Shown: positions 1 through 8,524 of the stretch, piece after piece
Position numbering within the stretch: position 1 is the first letter of the stretch
Layout: each line of letters starts with the position of its first letter
Assembly: GCF_036492635.1 (NCBI RefSeq)
Contig: NZ_AP025305.1
Coordinates: 2,790,001 to 2,854,000 of the forward strand
Reading direction: 5' to 3'
DNA length: 64,000 bases
From: Aureibacter tunicatorum
GTDB taxonomy: Bacteria; Bacteroidota; Bacteroidia; Cytophagales; Cyclobacteriaceae
Translations under genes and position numbers: made by a program
Notes under the pieces: generated by a model
Database searches by the model: none
The model's input: only the letters and a program-made list of their open reading frames with translations
Told to the model about the DNA's origin: nothing

Positions 1-858
1 CTAAGCGATCATCCCATAGCAAAAGCCATAGTAAAAGACGGCATCCAAAAATTAGGAAAACATCCAGAAAAACACGTTACAAATCTAGTAGCTCATCAAG
101 GAAAAGGGATCTCCGCAGAATACCAAGGAAAAATATTAATCGGACAACCTTCTTTGTTTGAATCTTTAAATATTCCTCTACCATCACTTGATGAATTAAA
201 CATCTTTCATAAGCTGGAAGCTAAAGCCAATACGAGCATTCTCGTATATCACAAAGATAAATATCTTGGAATCATCAGCATCCAAGACACTTTAAGGGAT
301 GATGCCGAAAAAACCATCATATCTTTGCGAAACATCGGAATAAAAAACATAGAAATGTTGTCAGGCGATAATCAAAATGTGGCGGATTCAATCGCCAAAC
401 ATTTAAGCATTCAAGCCAAAGGCGAACTATTGCCAGAAGAAAAAGCGCAAATCATCAAAAACAAATCTCACCAATTCAAAATTGCCATGGTTGGCGATGG
501 CGTCAATGATGCACCGGCGATGGTGGAAAGCGATATTGGCATAGCCATGGGAGCGGCTGGCTCTGAAGTAGCGATGGAAACAGCCGATGTCGCTTTGCTA
601 TCCGACAAGTTGAGTAAGCTTCCTTACTCTATCGCTTTAGGAAGACAAACTAGAAAAATCATTAAACAAAATCTTTGCATTAGCTTAGGAGTCGTAGCAT
701 TGCTCATGCCTTTGACTATTCTTGGCATAGCTAATATCGGCTGGGCTGTTTTGATACATGAAGGCTCTACTATGGTCGTTGTTTTGAATGCTTTAAGGTT
801 ATTGAAATTTAATATGAAGGAAAAAGCCTATAACCCGCTCATCCAACAATCGATTTGA
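1..858 (+). CDS. Heavy-metal P1B-type ATPase, C-terminal part (5' end outside window)
   Basis: The reading frame is open from base 1, so the start lies to the left of the window. The visible part begins inside the nucleotide-binding domain with a Ser-Asp-His-Pro motif (the HP motif typical of P1B ATPases). It continues through the hinge motif MVGDGVNDAPA near bases 487-522 and ends with two hydrophobic helices and the HEGSTMVVVLNALRLL-type tail common to Cd/Zn/Pb/Cu exporters. The role is ATP-driven export of a soft or transition metal across the inner membrane. The metal cannot be assigned because the CPx-bearing helix and any N-terminal metal-binding domain are outside the window. The 3' end overlaps the convergent DUF6122-like gene by 31 bases. 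Family assignment is secure; substrate is not. Confidence 0.93.
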   Translation, partial: LSDHPIAKAIVKDGIQKLGKHPEKHVTNLVAHQGKGISAEYQGKILIGQPSLFESLNIPLPSLDELNIFHKLEAKANTSILVYHKDKYLGIISIQDTLRDDAEKTIISLRNIGIKNIEMLSGDNQNVADSIAKHLSIQAKGELLPEEKAQIIKNKSHQFKIAMVGDGVNDAPAMVESDIGIAMGAAGSEVAMETADVALLSDKLSKLPYSIALGRQTRKIIKQNLCISLGVVALLMPLTILGIANIGWAVLIHEGSTMVVVLNALRLLKFNMKEKAYNPLIQQSI

Positions 859-1157
859 TCGGTCAACATATGAAATAACAATCCAATAAAAACAAGTCTC
901 CACCACTTATTCTTCACTACCACTAACATTACCAAATAAAAAGCTATAGCGTAATACGAATGCAAAGGATGAAAACCAATACTACATCGATTGGGATCAA
1001 AAATTGGGTCAGCCAACAAATGATCCAAATCCACAAGCATCGTCGCCAATAAGATTAGATAACCTTTCCAAACTTTGGATTTATCATACAAATAAGCGAT
1101 AAGCAATGGAGCTGCAAAATGCAATCCATAATGCACTATAGGCTGTAAATAAGTCAT
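828..1157 (-). CDS. DUF6122-like small membrane protein
   Basis: A 109-residue protein with about four hydrophobic segments. A conserved polar patch, DLDHLLADPIF followed by a Cys and GFHPLHS, and a second His/Asp pair (FHMLTDQIDC) recall membrane-bound metal-dependent hydrolases of the YdjM/LexA-regulated type. From memory the overall pattern matches DUF6122, a family frequent in Bacteroidota with no assigned reaction. The His and Asp residues could bind a metal, which is inference. The last 31 bases overlap the end of the convergent metal ATPase gene. The next gene on the same strand ends only 9 bases upstream of its start, so the two may be co-transcribed. Confidence 0.8.
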   Translation of the reverse strand: MTYLQPIVHYGLHFAAPLLIAYLYDKSKVWKGYLILLATMLVDLDHLLADPIFDPNRCSIGFHPLHSYYAIAFYLVMLVVVKNKWWRLVFIGLLFHMLTDQIDCWMSGL

Positions 1158-1166
1158 TTTATAATT

Positions 1167-2531
1167 CTAAAAAATTACTATCTCTGAAGAAGGGTAATCT
1201 AAGTCAAAAGTATACCCTGAAACTGGTCGATTGGTTATCAAATCATACAATAGTAAACCACCACCTGAAGAAGTCTTTTTCCAAGAAATAAATAAGCGAT
1301 CAGTATCATCAGAAGAAATTACAAATGCTGTAATTCGACTTGCAGAGGGATCTATAGTTGCGATATCAAAAATTGGCTCAGCTAAAGACTCTTCTGTTCC
1401 TCGATAATGAAATAGATTCGTTCCGCTATTGAAAAAAACACTTGTTGTACTATATGCATAAAATGCCATATCTTCGCTAACAGGGTAATCGTTACTTATT
1501 CCATATAAATTATCAAAAGTATTATTGCTAGTTGCTGTCACATACCTTCCAATGGTACTGGTATCACCATTACTTACTACCATCCATATGTTACGGCTAC
1601 CTGTGACTTCTTGATCGATTGCATATATATCACCTGAATAATCTATAAAGTCGTTTATTACTACAGTGGAAACAACATTATCATTAACTGTTGAATAATT
1701 CTCCATAGTTGTCCCTCCATTAACGAATAAATTCTGAGTATTGCTTGACAGAAATAATTCATTCGCTCTTGGAATAACTTGGATCCTATCATTTAGAGAA
1801 TTTTCCTTCACATCATAATTATAAAGCCCATTGGGCGTTGAGATATAGCCCCTTAAAGTATCAATAGTCACCATTCCCAAAGGGTAATTATCCGCATTAA
1901 CTCCATCAGGGGTGCCCGCAACCATTTTCAATGAATGTCTATTGGCAATCTGCACATAAGGATCTCCTTGACCATAGAAATAGTAATTCTCCCCTAACAA
2001 AAAGAAACCTTCCGACTTGGATGGAAGCGTTCTATCATTTTCTTGCTTATATACTCCCCATTCGAAATCCGTGCTTTCTCCTTCCTCTCTAAACCCTAAG
2101 ATCGTATTCATGCTATTGTCAAAGCCTACCAAGTAAATCCCAAATGCATATTTCCCATAAGCTAAAATATTATAAATATAATCTGAAAAGCCCGCTTCAC
2201 TTGTCGCTCTAAACCTAAGCCTGTATTCATTTGGTATTTCGGTTGTAAAGGAATATTGAGGTGCATCCGAAAGAGAGTTCAATGAATCAACATATCTCCA
2301 GTCGTACGCTACTGGTTGCAGTTCGGAAGTTACCGTTGGCTTCAAAACTAAGGGTTCACCTCCGCCAACTTTATACCTAAAGCCTCCTTCGGGCTCTATC
2401 ACATCAATCACCGGCGACAGACCAGGGATCTCATAGTTCGAGCATGAAATCAACCAAATAAGAGAAAAGGATATTAAAATATATGCAATCTTTTTCAAAG
2501 GAATATCTATTTTTAAATCTATTGTACGCAA
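1167..2531 (-). CDS. Surface lipoprotein with PKD-like N-terminus
   Basis: A 454-residue protein with a basic N-terminus, a hydrophobic stretch and a lipobox ending at Cys30 (LISC), so it should be exported and lipidated. After the Cys comes a PKD/Ig-like segment (about residues 40-125: proline- and glycine-rich start, DWRYVDS, then an EYRLRFRATSEAG strand typical of PKD-like folds). The remaining 320 residues contain repeated short beta-rich units, suggesting a propeller-like structure. PKD-like lipoproteins of this shape often sit with SusC/SusD glycan-uptake genes in Bacteroidota, but no SusC/D pair is present here. The specific role is unknown. An alternative later start would shorten the signal sequence but leave the lipobox intact. 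Confidence 0.75.
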   Translation of the reverse strand: MRTIDLKIDIPLKKIAYILISFSLIWLISCSNYEIPGLSPVIDVIEPEGGFRYKVGGGEPLVLKPTVTSELQPVAYDWRYVDSLNSLSDAPQYSFTTEIPNEYRLRFRATSEAGFSDYIYNILAYGKYAFGIYLVGFDNSMNTILGFREEGESTDFEWGVYKQENDRTLPSKSEGFFLLGENYYFYGQGDPYVQIANRHSLKMVAGTPDGVNADNYPLGMVTIDTLRGYISTPNGLYNYDVKENSLNDRIQVIPRANELFLSSNTQNLFVNGGTTMENYSTVNDNVVSTVVINDFIDYSGDIYAIDQEVTGSRNIWMVVSNGDTSTIGRYVTATSNNTFDNLYGISNDYPVSEDMAFYAYSTTSVFFNSGTNLFHYRGTEESLAEPIFDIATIDPSASRITAFVISSDDTDRLFISWKKTSSGGGLLLYDLITNRPVSGYTFDLDYPSSEIVIF

Positions 2532-2588
2532 AAACGAAAAGCAAAGATAAACGAATGTGCGAATTGCTTAAGGAATAATCGAAAAAAT

Positions 2589-2660
2589 TTGGTTCTAAAC
2601 ACACAACATCTTCTATTTAGAGTGTTTTTCATATATTTGCTAAATTAAAATTAGAACCAA
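2589..2660. promoter_or_regulatory. Ten-base inverted repeat flanking a -7 promoter box
   Basis: TTGGTTCTAA at 2589-2598 is repeated exactly in inverse orientation as TTAGAACCAA at 2651-2660. Between the arms lies TATATTTG (2632-2639), a perfect match to the Bacteroidota -7 consensus TAnnTTTG, placed to serve the gene starting at 2673. No clear -33 TTTG is seen at the expected distance. The arms may be binding sites for a regulator that loops or brackets the promoter; this is inference. Confidence 0.4.
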
Positions 2661-2672
2661 GACAAGGACCTT

Positions 2673-3455
2673 ATGAACATAGACTTGAGCAAACTCGCTC
2701 TTGTAGATATTGAATTCTACTCAGGAGATATTCCCGCGCCTTATTGCCATACTTACAAAATATTAGTAGAGTATAAAAAAGGACTGCAAACATCTTTTGA
2801 ACTAAAATACTTGGATCGAGAAGACCTGAGCGAAGATGAGATCTACATGGAAGGTTTCACTCCAAATGACGATGTCAACTGGCAAGGCACTATTCCAACG
2901 GTATGGGCTGATGAGCTGAAAGAACTTATTACAAAGACCACATGGGTAAAAAATAAATTTACCCGAAACGCCGAGGAAAGCGTCATTAGAGTAACAATGA
3001 TGGACAATACCAGTAAAACTTTTGAAGGAACCCCATCTGACATCAGACACTGGGAATCATTCAATCAAGAGTTGATTCAGGCGATTTATGAAATTTCCAG
3101 AAAAGAAAGACCGCTTTGCGTCCGGTTTTTAAGAAACAAAGGAAAATCTATATTCAAGGAATTCTCTCTAAAAGCTTCTTTTGAAAAAAGAGAAATCCAG
3201 TTTGAAGTTAACGATAATGGCGAGATCAGCCAAAAACATGTGCCTTGGAAAAACCTCAAGGACATATTGAAGCACATATACGCTCCAGACTTTATTTACG
3301 AAAACGCCAAGGAAAACAAACCCAAGAAACGCGGCGACTATATTGATATCGGAGAAGAGCTATGGTATAAGCTTGGTGAAGGTGTAGTGAATAACAACAA
3401 TAAATACGACGCCTTGGCTGAATTAATCAATATTTTCGAAGAGCCTATAGATTAA
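2673..3455 (+). CDS. Hypothetical protein (260 aa)
   Basis: I do not recognise a family. The protein is soluble, without signal peptide or membrane segment, mixed alpha/beta by composition, and rich in Lys and Glu. Two halves each contain similar strand-like stretches (for example ESVIRVTMMDNTSKTFEG and REIQFEVNDNGEISQ), so an internal duplication is possible. It begins 33 bases after a good TAnnTTTG box and lies only 6 bases upstream of the phosphatase gene at 3462, so the two are almost certainly one transcript. That pairing suggests a regulatory or substrate-binding partner of the phosphatase, but nothing in the sequence proves it. Confidence 0.8.
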   Translation: MNIDLSKLALVDIEFYSGDIPAPYCHTYKILVEYKKGLQTSFELKYLDREDLSEDEIYMEGFTPNDDVNWQGTIPTVWADELKELITKTTWVKNKFTRNAEESVIRVTMMDNTSKTFEGTPSDIRHWESFNQELIQAIYEISRKERPLCVRFLRNKGKSIFKEFSLKASFEKREIQFEVNDNGEISQKHVPWKNLKDILKHIYAPDFIYENAKENKPKKRGDYIDIGEELWYKLGEGVVNNNNKYDALAELINIFEEPID

Positions 3456-3461
3456 AAGCAT

Positions 3462-4127
3462 ATGCATAAAAAATTTGTCATTTCAGACATCCACGGATGT
3501 CTGAAAACATTCCAACGTTTGCTACATCAAATCAACTTCAAACCCAAAGACAAACTGTTTCTACTGGGAGATTATGTCAACAAAGGCCCCAACAGCAAGA
3601 AAGTTCTCGACATTATCATTGAACTTCAAACAGAAAACCCTTCGCACATATTTCCCCTTCTTGGCAATCATGACTTATTGTTGCTAAAAGCCTTAAAAGG
3701 CAACAACCAAGCAATAAATAATATATCATTATTCGACAACAGCGAATATTTTCTAGAAAGTCTGGAAAAGGACAAAAAAAAATATATTCATTTTCTATCC
3801 GCCTTGCCGTATTACATAGAAACCAAAAAACATTTTCTAGTTCATGCGGGTTTTGATTTCACTCAAGAAAACTTTCTTAAAATTGGCGACAAAATGCTAA
3901 CCATTAGAGACTTCCCCGTTAATCTTGACGCATTAAAAGGAAAAACCATCATTCACGGCCATAATCCAAAGCCTTTGGAATACATCGAGGAGAAAATCAA
4001 GATGAACTCGCCAGTAATACCTCTTGACAATGGATGCGTGATGGGGTCTAAAAAAATCGGCATGGGACACCTACTTTGCCTCGAATTAAAAACCATGACA
4101 CTTTTTAAAGAAAAATACGCAGAATAA
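3462..4127 (+). CDS. PPP-family metallophosphoesterase (serine/threonine phosphatase-like)
   Basis: A 221-residue protein with the full set of PPP metal-binding motifs in order: SDIHGCL (residues 7-13), GDYVNKGPNS (about 36-45), GNHD (about 69-72), an HAGFDF histidine and a C-terminal HGHNP. These coordinate two metals that hydrolyse phosphoester bonds. In family terms it is close to bacterial PrpA/PrpB and ApaH-like phosphatases; the substrate (phosphoprotein, diadenosine polyphosphate or other) cannot be told. It follows the 260-aa hypothetical by 6 bases and precedes the divergent pyruvate kinase by 61 bases, so an operon of three genes is plausible. No signal peptide, hence cytoplasmic. 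Confidence 0.9.
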   Translation: MHKKFVISDIHGCLKTFQRLLHQINFKPKDKLFLLGDYVNKGPNSKKVLDIIIELQTENPSHIFPLLGNHDLLLLKALKGNNQAINNISLFDNSEYFLESLEKDKKKYIHFLSALPYYIETKKHFLVHAGFDFTQENFLKIGDKMLTIRDFPVNLDALKGKTIIHGHNPKPLEYIEEKIKMNSPVIPLDNGCVMGSKKIGMGHLLCLELKTMTLFKEKYAE

Positions 4128-4188
4128 TATCCTTTAAGGCTAATTAAATCGTATTAATATTAACTTTTTTAATCTCAAATTCTTATAT

Positions 4189-6045
4189 ATGGACTCCAAA
4201 AGCACCCCAAATACTATAGAGGAATTAATTGAATTGATTGATAGTTTAAAATCACAAGGAGAAATTTACGAGCAAAAATTCTCTATTAGAATTGAAGGAA
4301 GCAGTGTCAACTATCAAAATTCCGCAAGAAATCTACTGCATTATATTGCTCTGCGTAAAAATGATATCCGAGAACTTCAAACGCACTTGGGGCACCTTGG
4401 AATATCAAGGCTAGGCAAGGCCGAGATGCATATTCGAGAAAGCATCAATGCGGTCAAAACCAATTTAATTAAAATCAACGAGCTTCCGCATGAAGCGATC
4501 CAAACTGGAATAGAAGCTTTTATCAATGAAAAACAAATATTAAATGCGCATACAGACGACTTGCTTGGCCCTTTGGACAACTCTGATCGCCAAACAAGAA
4601 TCATGGTGACTTTGCCATTGGAAAGTTCATTTGACAGTTCACTAGTAAAAAAAATGCTCAAGTCCGGCATGGACATCGCAAGAATCAATTGCGCTCATGA
4701 CAACGAAGAGGTTTGGTCAAAAATGATTTCAAACGTTCGCTCAGCCAGCGAAAAGCTAAACAAACCTTGTAAAATCAGCATGGATCTAGGCGGCCCCAAA
4801 TTAAGGACAGGCGACATTGAGCAAGGGCCAAGAGTCCAAAAGATTCCAACTTCTAAAAACGCATACGGCCAAACATCCCACCCTACACGTGTGATCATAA
4901 AACCATTCGAAGCCAACGATGAGCATGAAATCGTTAAATCATCGGAAATCACATTATTTATTTCTGCCAACGATTTCGAGAAAATCAAGCTTAAAGACAT
5001 TGTCAGCTTTAGAGACACAAGAAACAAAGCTCGTTCACTAACCGTTGAAGACCTCAATGATAAATATGCTGTGCTTTCTTGCGCAAAGACTTCATATGTT
5101 TCCGACACCACTAGATACAACATCAAGAGAAATAAAGAAATTATTGCGAGCGGTTTTTTCAAAAACATAGCTTTTATTGAAGGTTTTATAATGGTCAACA
5201 CTGGTGATGTCATCATCATTAGCAACACGGATGAAAAAGGAAAAAATGCCATCTTCAATAATAAAAAAGAATTGATCAGCAATGCCATGGTCAGTTGTCA
5301 AGTCGAAAACTTATACACGGACACAAAAGCAGGCGAAAAAATCATTTTTGACGACGGAGAAATAGAAGGAAAAATCATTGAAATTCGAAAAGATAAATTA
5401 TTCGTCAAAATCACCTACACCAAACCTGAAGGCGCTAAATTAAAAGCCGATAAAGGCATTAACCTGCCTAACAGCAATCTGCAAATACAAGGATTGACTG
5501 ATAAGGACAGGCAAGACTTAAAATTCATTTGCAAAAATGCGGACATGGTGAATTTTTCATTCGTCAACTCAGCATGCGATGTCCATGATCTTTATAAGGA
5601 ATTTGAAAAACTCAATGCCCCGAAAAAGCTCGGCGTTATTTACAAAATAGAAACGAAAAAAGGCTTTAACAACCTTCCAAATATTCTACTTACAGCATTC
5701 AAGCGTGATAAAATAGGTGTAATGATCGCTAGAGGTGATTTGGCGGTAGAATGCGGATGGCAAAACTTAGCCGAAATTCAAGAAGAATTGCTTAGAATAT
5801 GCGAAGCTGCCCACGTGCCTATTATCTGGGCAACTCAAGTATTGGAAAACTTAGCAAAAAAAGGAAGACCTTCAAGAGCCGAAATTAGCGACGCCTCACT
5901 AGGCCAAAGAGCTGAATGCGTAATGCTGAACAAAGGGCCTTACATAATACACGCTATTAAAACATTGGATAGCATCCTTTGCAAGATGGCTAAACACCGT
6001 AACAAAAAAGCGTCCATGCTACCCAACCTCAACATTACCGAATAG
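4189..6045 (+). CDS. Divergent pyruvate kinase with N-terminal extension
   Basis: Pyruvate kinase makes pyruvate and ATP from phosphoenolpyruvate and ADP. At 618 residues this protein is longer than the usual 470. Residues 1-135 are a helical extension (NLLHYIALRKNDIRELQ region). The barrel begins near residue 137 (RIMVTLP), with RINCAHD at 165-171 where classical enzymes have a NFSHG motif, and DLGGPKLRTG at 199-208. The Lys-Ile-Glu near residue 485 and ARGDLAVE near 513-520 (metal and phosphate site) are present. The B domain is enlarged, and the protein stops soon after SRAEISDAS, so the allosteric C-terminal domain is absent and the usual MLSGET motif is altered to MLNKGP. It matches a divergent bacterial pyruvate-kinase group I recall; catalytic activity is likely but unproven. 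Its 3' end overlaps the lycopene cyclase gene by 11 bases. Confidence 0.88.
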   Translation: MDSKSTPNTIEELIELIDSLKSQGEIYEQKFSIRIEGSSVNYQNSARNLLHYIALRKNDIRELQTHLGHLGISRLGKAEMHIRESINAVKTNLIKINELPHEAIQTGIEAFINEKQILNAHTDDLLGPLDNSDRQTRIMVTLPLESSFDSSLVKKMLKSGMDIARINCAHDNEEVWSKMISNVRSASEKLNKPCKISMDLGGPKLRTGDIEQGPRVQKIPTSKNAYGQTSHPTRVIIKPFEANDEHEIVKSSEITLFISANDFEKIKLKDIVSFRDTRNKARSLTVEDLNDKYAVLSCAKTSYVSDTTRYNIKRNKEIIASGFFKNIAFIEGFIMVNTGDVIIISNTDEKGKNAIFNNKKELISNAMVSCQVENLYTDTKAGEKIIFDDGEIEGKIIEIRKDKLFVKITYTKPEGAKLKADKGINLPNSNLQIQGLTDKDRQDLKFICKNADMVNFSFVNSACDVHDLYKEFEKLNAPKKLGVIYKIETKKGFNNLPNILLTAFKRDKIGVMIARGDLAVECGWQNLAEIQEELLRICEAAHVPIIWATQVLENLAKKGRPSRAEISDASLGQRAECVMLNKGPYIIHAIKTLDSILCKMAKHRNKKASMLPNLNITE

Positions 6046-6778
6046 TGCTTTCAACGCTAATGTCCGCATTGGAATATGAAATATTACTTCTTTCTTTTTG
6101 TCCAAAGTAATCATAGGGTAGCAAGACCATAAACAACATACTGAAAGCATAAAAAAAATCCTCAATTGGAATTGTGATAAATCTTATTCCCGCATTATGA
6201 CTATCATTATACCATACAACCGGTTCGCTTATCAATGAACCGGTTAATATTCCATTGACAATAACAAAAGGAATCAAAATAATCAAATAGCTTGGCATAA
6301 ACTCTTTCAGCAAAGAAAACTTAAACTTATAAGCGAACAACATTAGACCTATGAATAAAGCCATATTTAAGGTTGTATACCACTTCCCGAAATTATCATA
6401 AAGCAAGACTAGAGCGATCATAATTAAAAGCGAACTAACAAAAACAGTAGCTGCGCTGCTCATCTCCCATTTTTTCACATAAAAACGTAATGACTCATGC
6501 GTAAAAATACACGCATAAGGAATGCAGAAAAAAAAGAGATATTCTTCCAAAGGCATGCTAAAAAGCCTAAATGACAAATGATAAGTTTCGTTAAATCCCC
6601 AAATCCCATGAGCGGTAAATACAGCATCCCAACTCAAAAACAAGATAGACATGATGAGAATTGAGACTGTTAAGCGCTTAAAGTTTTTCACATAGTGAAA
6701 CTTTCGTTCAAAAATACTGTACAACAAAGGAATGCTTAATGAACCTAAATCCAAACAGAGGTATAAATACTCGCTCAT
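6035..6778 (-). CDS. crtYcd: Lycopene beta-cyclase, fused CrtYcd type
   Basis: An integral membrane protein of 247 residues that converts the linear ends of lycopene into beta-ionone rings. It is the fused form of the heterodimeric CrtYc/CrtYd cyclase, with two homologous halves: the first carries WDAVFTAHGIWGFN and PLEEYLFFF, the second carries a matching IPIEDFFYAF. These Pro-x-Glu-(Glu/Asp) signatures mark the family. Seven or so hydrophobic segments are visible. It is the last gene of the carotenoid operon and starts on an ATGA overlap with crtZ, which implies translational coupling. Together with crtZ the expected product is zeaxanthin or a related xanthophyll. Confidence 0.9.
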   Translation of the reverse strand: MSEYLYLCLDLGSLSIPLLYSIFERKFHYVKNFKRLTVSILIMSILFLSWDAVFTAHGIWGFNETYHLSFRLFSMPLEEYLFFFCIPYACIFTHESLRFYVKKWEMSSAATVFVSSLLIMIALVLLYDNFGKWYTTLNMALFIGLMLFAYKFKFSLLKEFMPSYLIILIPFVIVNGILTGSLISEPVVWYNDSHNAGIRFITIPIEDFFYAFSMLFMVLLPYDYFGQKERSNISYSNADISVESTIR

Positions 6779-7224
6779 CTATTAAAATACTTCTTAGGCA
6801 CAAACAACATTCCAAAACACTCTCCATCCGCTTTGCCCATATGTTTGTGATGAACTTTATGCGCCTTGCGAAGGCCTACTAAATACTTGTTTTTAGTTCT
6901 AGTAAACAATTTGAACCTTTGATGGATCAAAATATCATGTATAAAAAAATAAGCGATACCGTACAGCAATATGCCCAAACCAATAAAAAACAAATAATTG
7001 ATGCTTGGATTCACTCCAAAATAGAATAATAAAATGCTGGGAATCGCAAAAATCACAAAAAAGAAATCATTTTTTTCGAAAGGCGCTTGGTATTTAGGCT
7101 GATGGTGATCTTCATGAAAATACCACATAAATCCGTGCATCACATATTTGTGCGTCAACCATGTCACCCCTTCCATAGCGGCAAAAGTCAATAAAGTTAC
7201 GGTTGCAAAAATAATATAACTCAT
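6775..7224 (-). CDS. crtZ: Beta-carotene hydroxylase
   Basis: A di-iron membrane hydroxylase that adds hydroxyl groups to the rings of beta-carotene, giving cryptoxanthin and zeaxanthin. The histidine clusters of the fatty acid hydroxylase superfamily are all present: HKYVMHGFMWYFHEDHH, HDILIHQ and HKVHHKH. I chose the ATG at 7224 (149 residues) rather than the upstream ATG at 7248, because it forms an exact ATGA overlap with the stop of the preceding 154-codon gene. The same ATGA junction is used at its own end with the cyclase, and at the junction between that 154-codon gene and crtB. Length fits bacterial CrtZ. Confidence 0.92.
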   Translation of the reverse strand: MSYIIFATVTLLTFAAMEGVTWLTHKYVMHGFMWYFHEDHHQPKYQAPFEKNDFFFVIFAIPSILLFYFGVNPSINYLFFIGLGILLYGIAYFFIHDILIHQRFKLFTRTKNKYLVGLRKAHKVHHKHMGKADGECFGMLFVPKKYFNR

Positions 7225-7685
7225 TTTTTTGTTATTGTTTTTATGCAATTTAGCATTGTTTCTTGATATGCCTTAGGAATTTTAGAAGATTTAAGATTTT
7301 TCATAACAAAATCACAGTCTTTGGTTTTGTCTTTATCATACCCTAAAAATGATGGTGCTTTAGCTTGAATCAAATATCGCAAGTACCTTATTTCAACATT
7401 GTCCGGATGCTCTTTGATCAATGACTCCATGACATCTTTACCCTCATTAAAATATGCGATTTTTTTATTTGGCCACATTGTATATTTGCCCATTTTCATC
7501 GTAGCTGAAGCCATATACGCCTCCACAACTGGATTACTAGACCCTTTGCCCAGCTCCAAATAACTTTTAATCTCTTCCGAAGAATTTAGCTTATAAAAGT
7601 CATCCCTGATTTTTTCCAATTTAGCTTCAGGAGTTTGTTGCAACAAGATGCTAAACATCAAGCCTATCATGCTAAAAATAATCAT
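7221..7685 (-). CDS. Uncharacterised exported protein inside the carotenoid operon
   Basis: A 154-residue protein with an N-terminal hydrophobic segment (residues 2-17) that could be a signal peptide or anchor, followed by a soluble helical domain. The pairs of helices (SSNPVVEAYMASATMKMGK, then NVEIRYLRYLIQAKAP) have a TPR-like feel. It is locked between crtB and crtZ by ATGA overlaps on both sides, so it must be made together with the pathway enzymes. I recall similar small proteins in carotenoid operons of other Bacteroidota, but know no function. A scaffold or carotenoid/lipid-handling role is inference from context only. Confidence 0.82.
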   Translation of the reverse strand: MIIFSMIGLMFSILLQQTPEAKLEKIRDDFYKLNSSEEIKSYLELGKGSSNPVVEAYMASATMKMGKYTMWPNKKIAYFNEGKDVMESLIKEHPDNVEIRYLRYLIQAKAPSFLGYDKDKTKDCDFVMKNLKSSKIPKAYQETMLNCIKTITKK

Positions 7686-8524
7686 ATTAAATTCAACTTA
7701 TATTTAACAAATGATCTACTCAATAAGAATACTTTATGAGGGTTCGAAATTCTAATTCTGGACGTAATTATCTCTTCCGATTTTGTTCGCTTCAATTTCA
7801 ACAACAATCCCCGGTAATACCTAAAAGCAGTATAAACTCCAAATTTAGCCTCCACCGGCAACTTCTTTATTCCCTGAAAAGCGACTTCAAAGTCCAACTC
7901 AATCTCATCAATAATTGCTTTCTTGGATCTTGCGTCCAATGACATCAAATCCACTCCGGGAAAATAAAACCTATTAAGAGTTTCTACATCATCCTTAAGA
8001 TCCCTAAGAAAGTTGACCTTTTGAAAAGCCGAACCCAACCTCATGGCAGTATCCTTAAGCTGTTCATATTTTTGATTATCTCCATTGACAAAAATCCTAA
8101 GGCACATAAGCCCTACCACGTCAGCTGAACCATAAATATATTCTCGATACTCCTCATCAGTAAGATACTCTTTTTTTGTCAAGTCCATTCTCATGCTTTT
8201 CAAAAAAGCTCTTACCAATTTATCTTCTATGGAATACTTTTTAACCACTTGCTGAAAGGCATTGATGATTGGGTTTGTGCTTATTCCTCTTTCCATAGCT
8301 GTATAATATTCAGCCTCAAATTCATTCAGCAACTCTTCTTTGGGATAATCGTGAAAAGTATCAACTATTTCATCAGCATACCTCACAAAACCATACACGC
8401 CGTATATCGCTGACCTGATCTTTGGAGAAAGCATCTTTACTGCCAACGAAAAAGAAGTGCTGTAGGTGTTGGTTACAATCTTTGAGCACAAAAAAGAGGA
8501 ATTATCAAACAACTGTTTCTTCAT
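7682..8524 (-). CDS. crtB: Phytoene synthase
   Basis: Condenses two geranylgeranyl diphosphates head-to-head into phytoene, the first committed carotenoid step. The 280 residues include both aspartate-rich Mg-diphosphate motifs of the squalene/phytoene synthase family: RYADEIVDTF near residues 48-57 and LRDLKDDVETLNRFYFP near 173-189. The conserved AFQKVNFLRD helix precedes the second motif. Start overlaps the end of crtI by 20 bases and the stop overlaps the next gene by ATGA. A broadly similar squalene synthase is a theoretical alternative, but the neighbouring crtI settles the call. Confidence 0.94.
   Translation of the reverse strand: MKKQLFDNSSFLCSKIVTNTYSTSFSLAVKMLSPKIRSAIYGVYGFVRYADEIVDTFHDYPKEELLNEFEAEYYTAMERGISTNPIINAFQQVVKKYSIEDKLVRAFLKSMRMDLTKKEYLTDEEYREYIYGSADVVGLMCLRIFVNGDNQKYEQLKDTAMRLGSAFQKVNFLRDLKDDVETLNRFYFPGVDLMSLDARSKKAIIDEIELDFEVAFQGIKKLPVEAKFGVYTAFRYYRGLLLKLKRTKSEEIITSRIRISNPHKVFLLSRSFVKYKLNLI

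Noticed and set aside
4377-5301. Minus-strand frames of 103 and 197 codons
   Set aside because: Both are antisense to the pyruvate kinase gene, which has clear motifs across this region.
7225-7248. Upstream ATG for crtZ
   Set aside because: It would create a 28-base overlap, whereas the ATG at 7224 gives the same ATGA junction used elsewhere in the operon.
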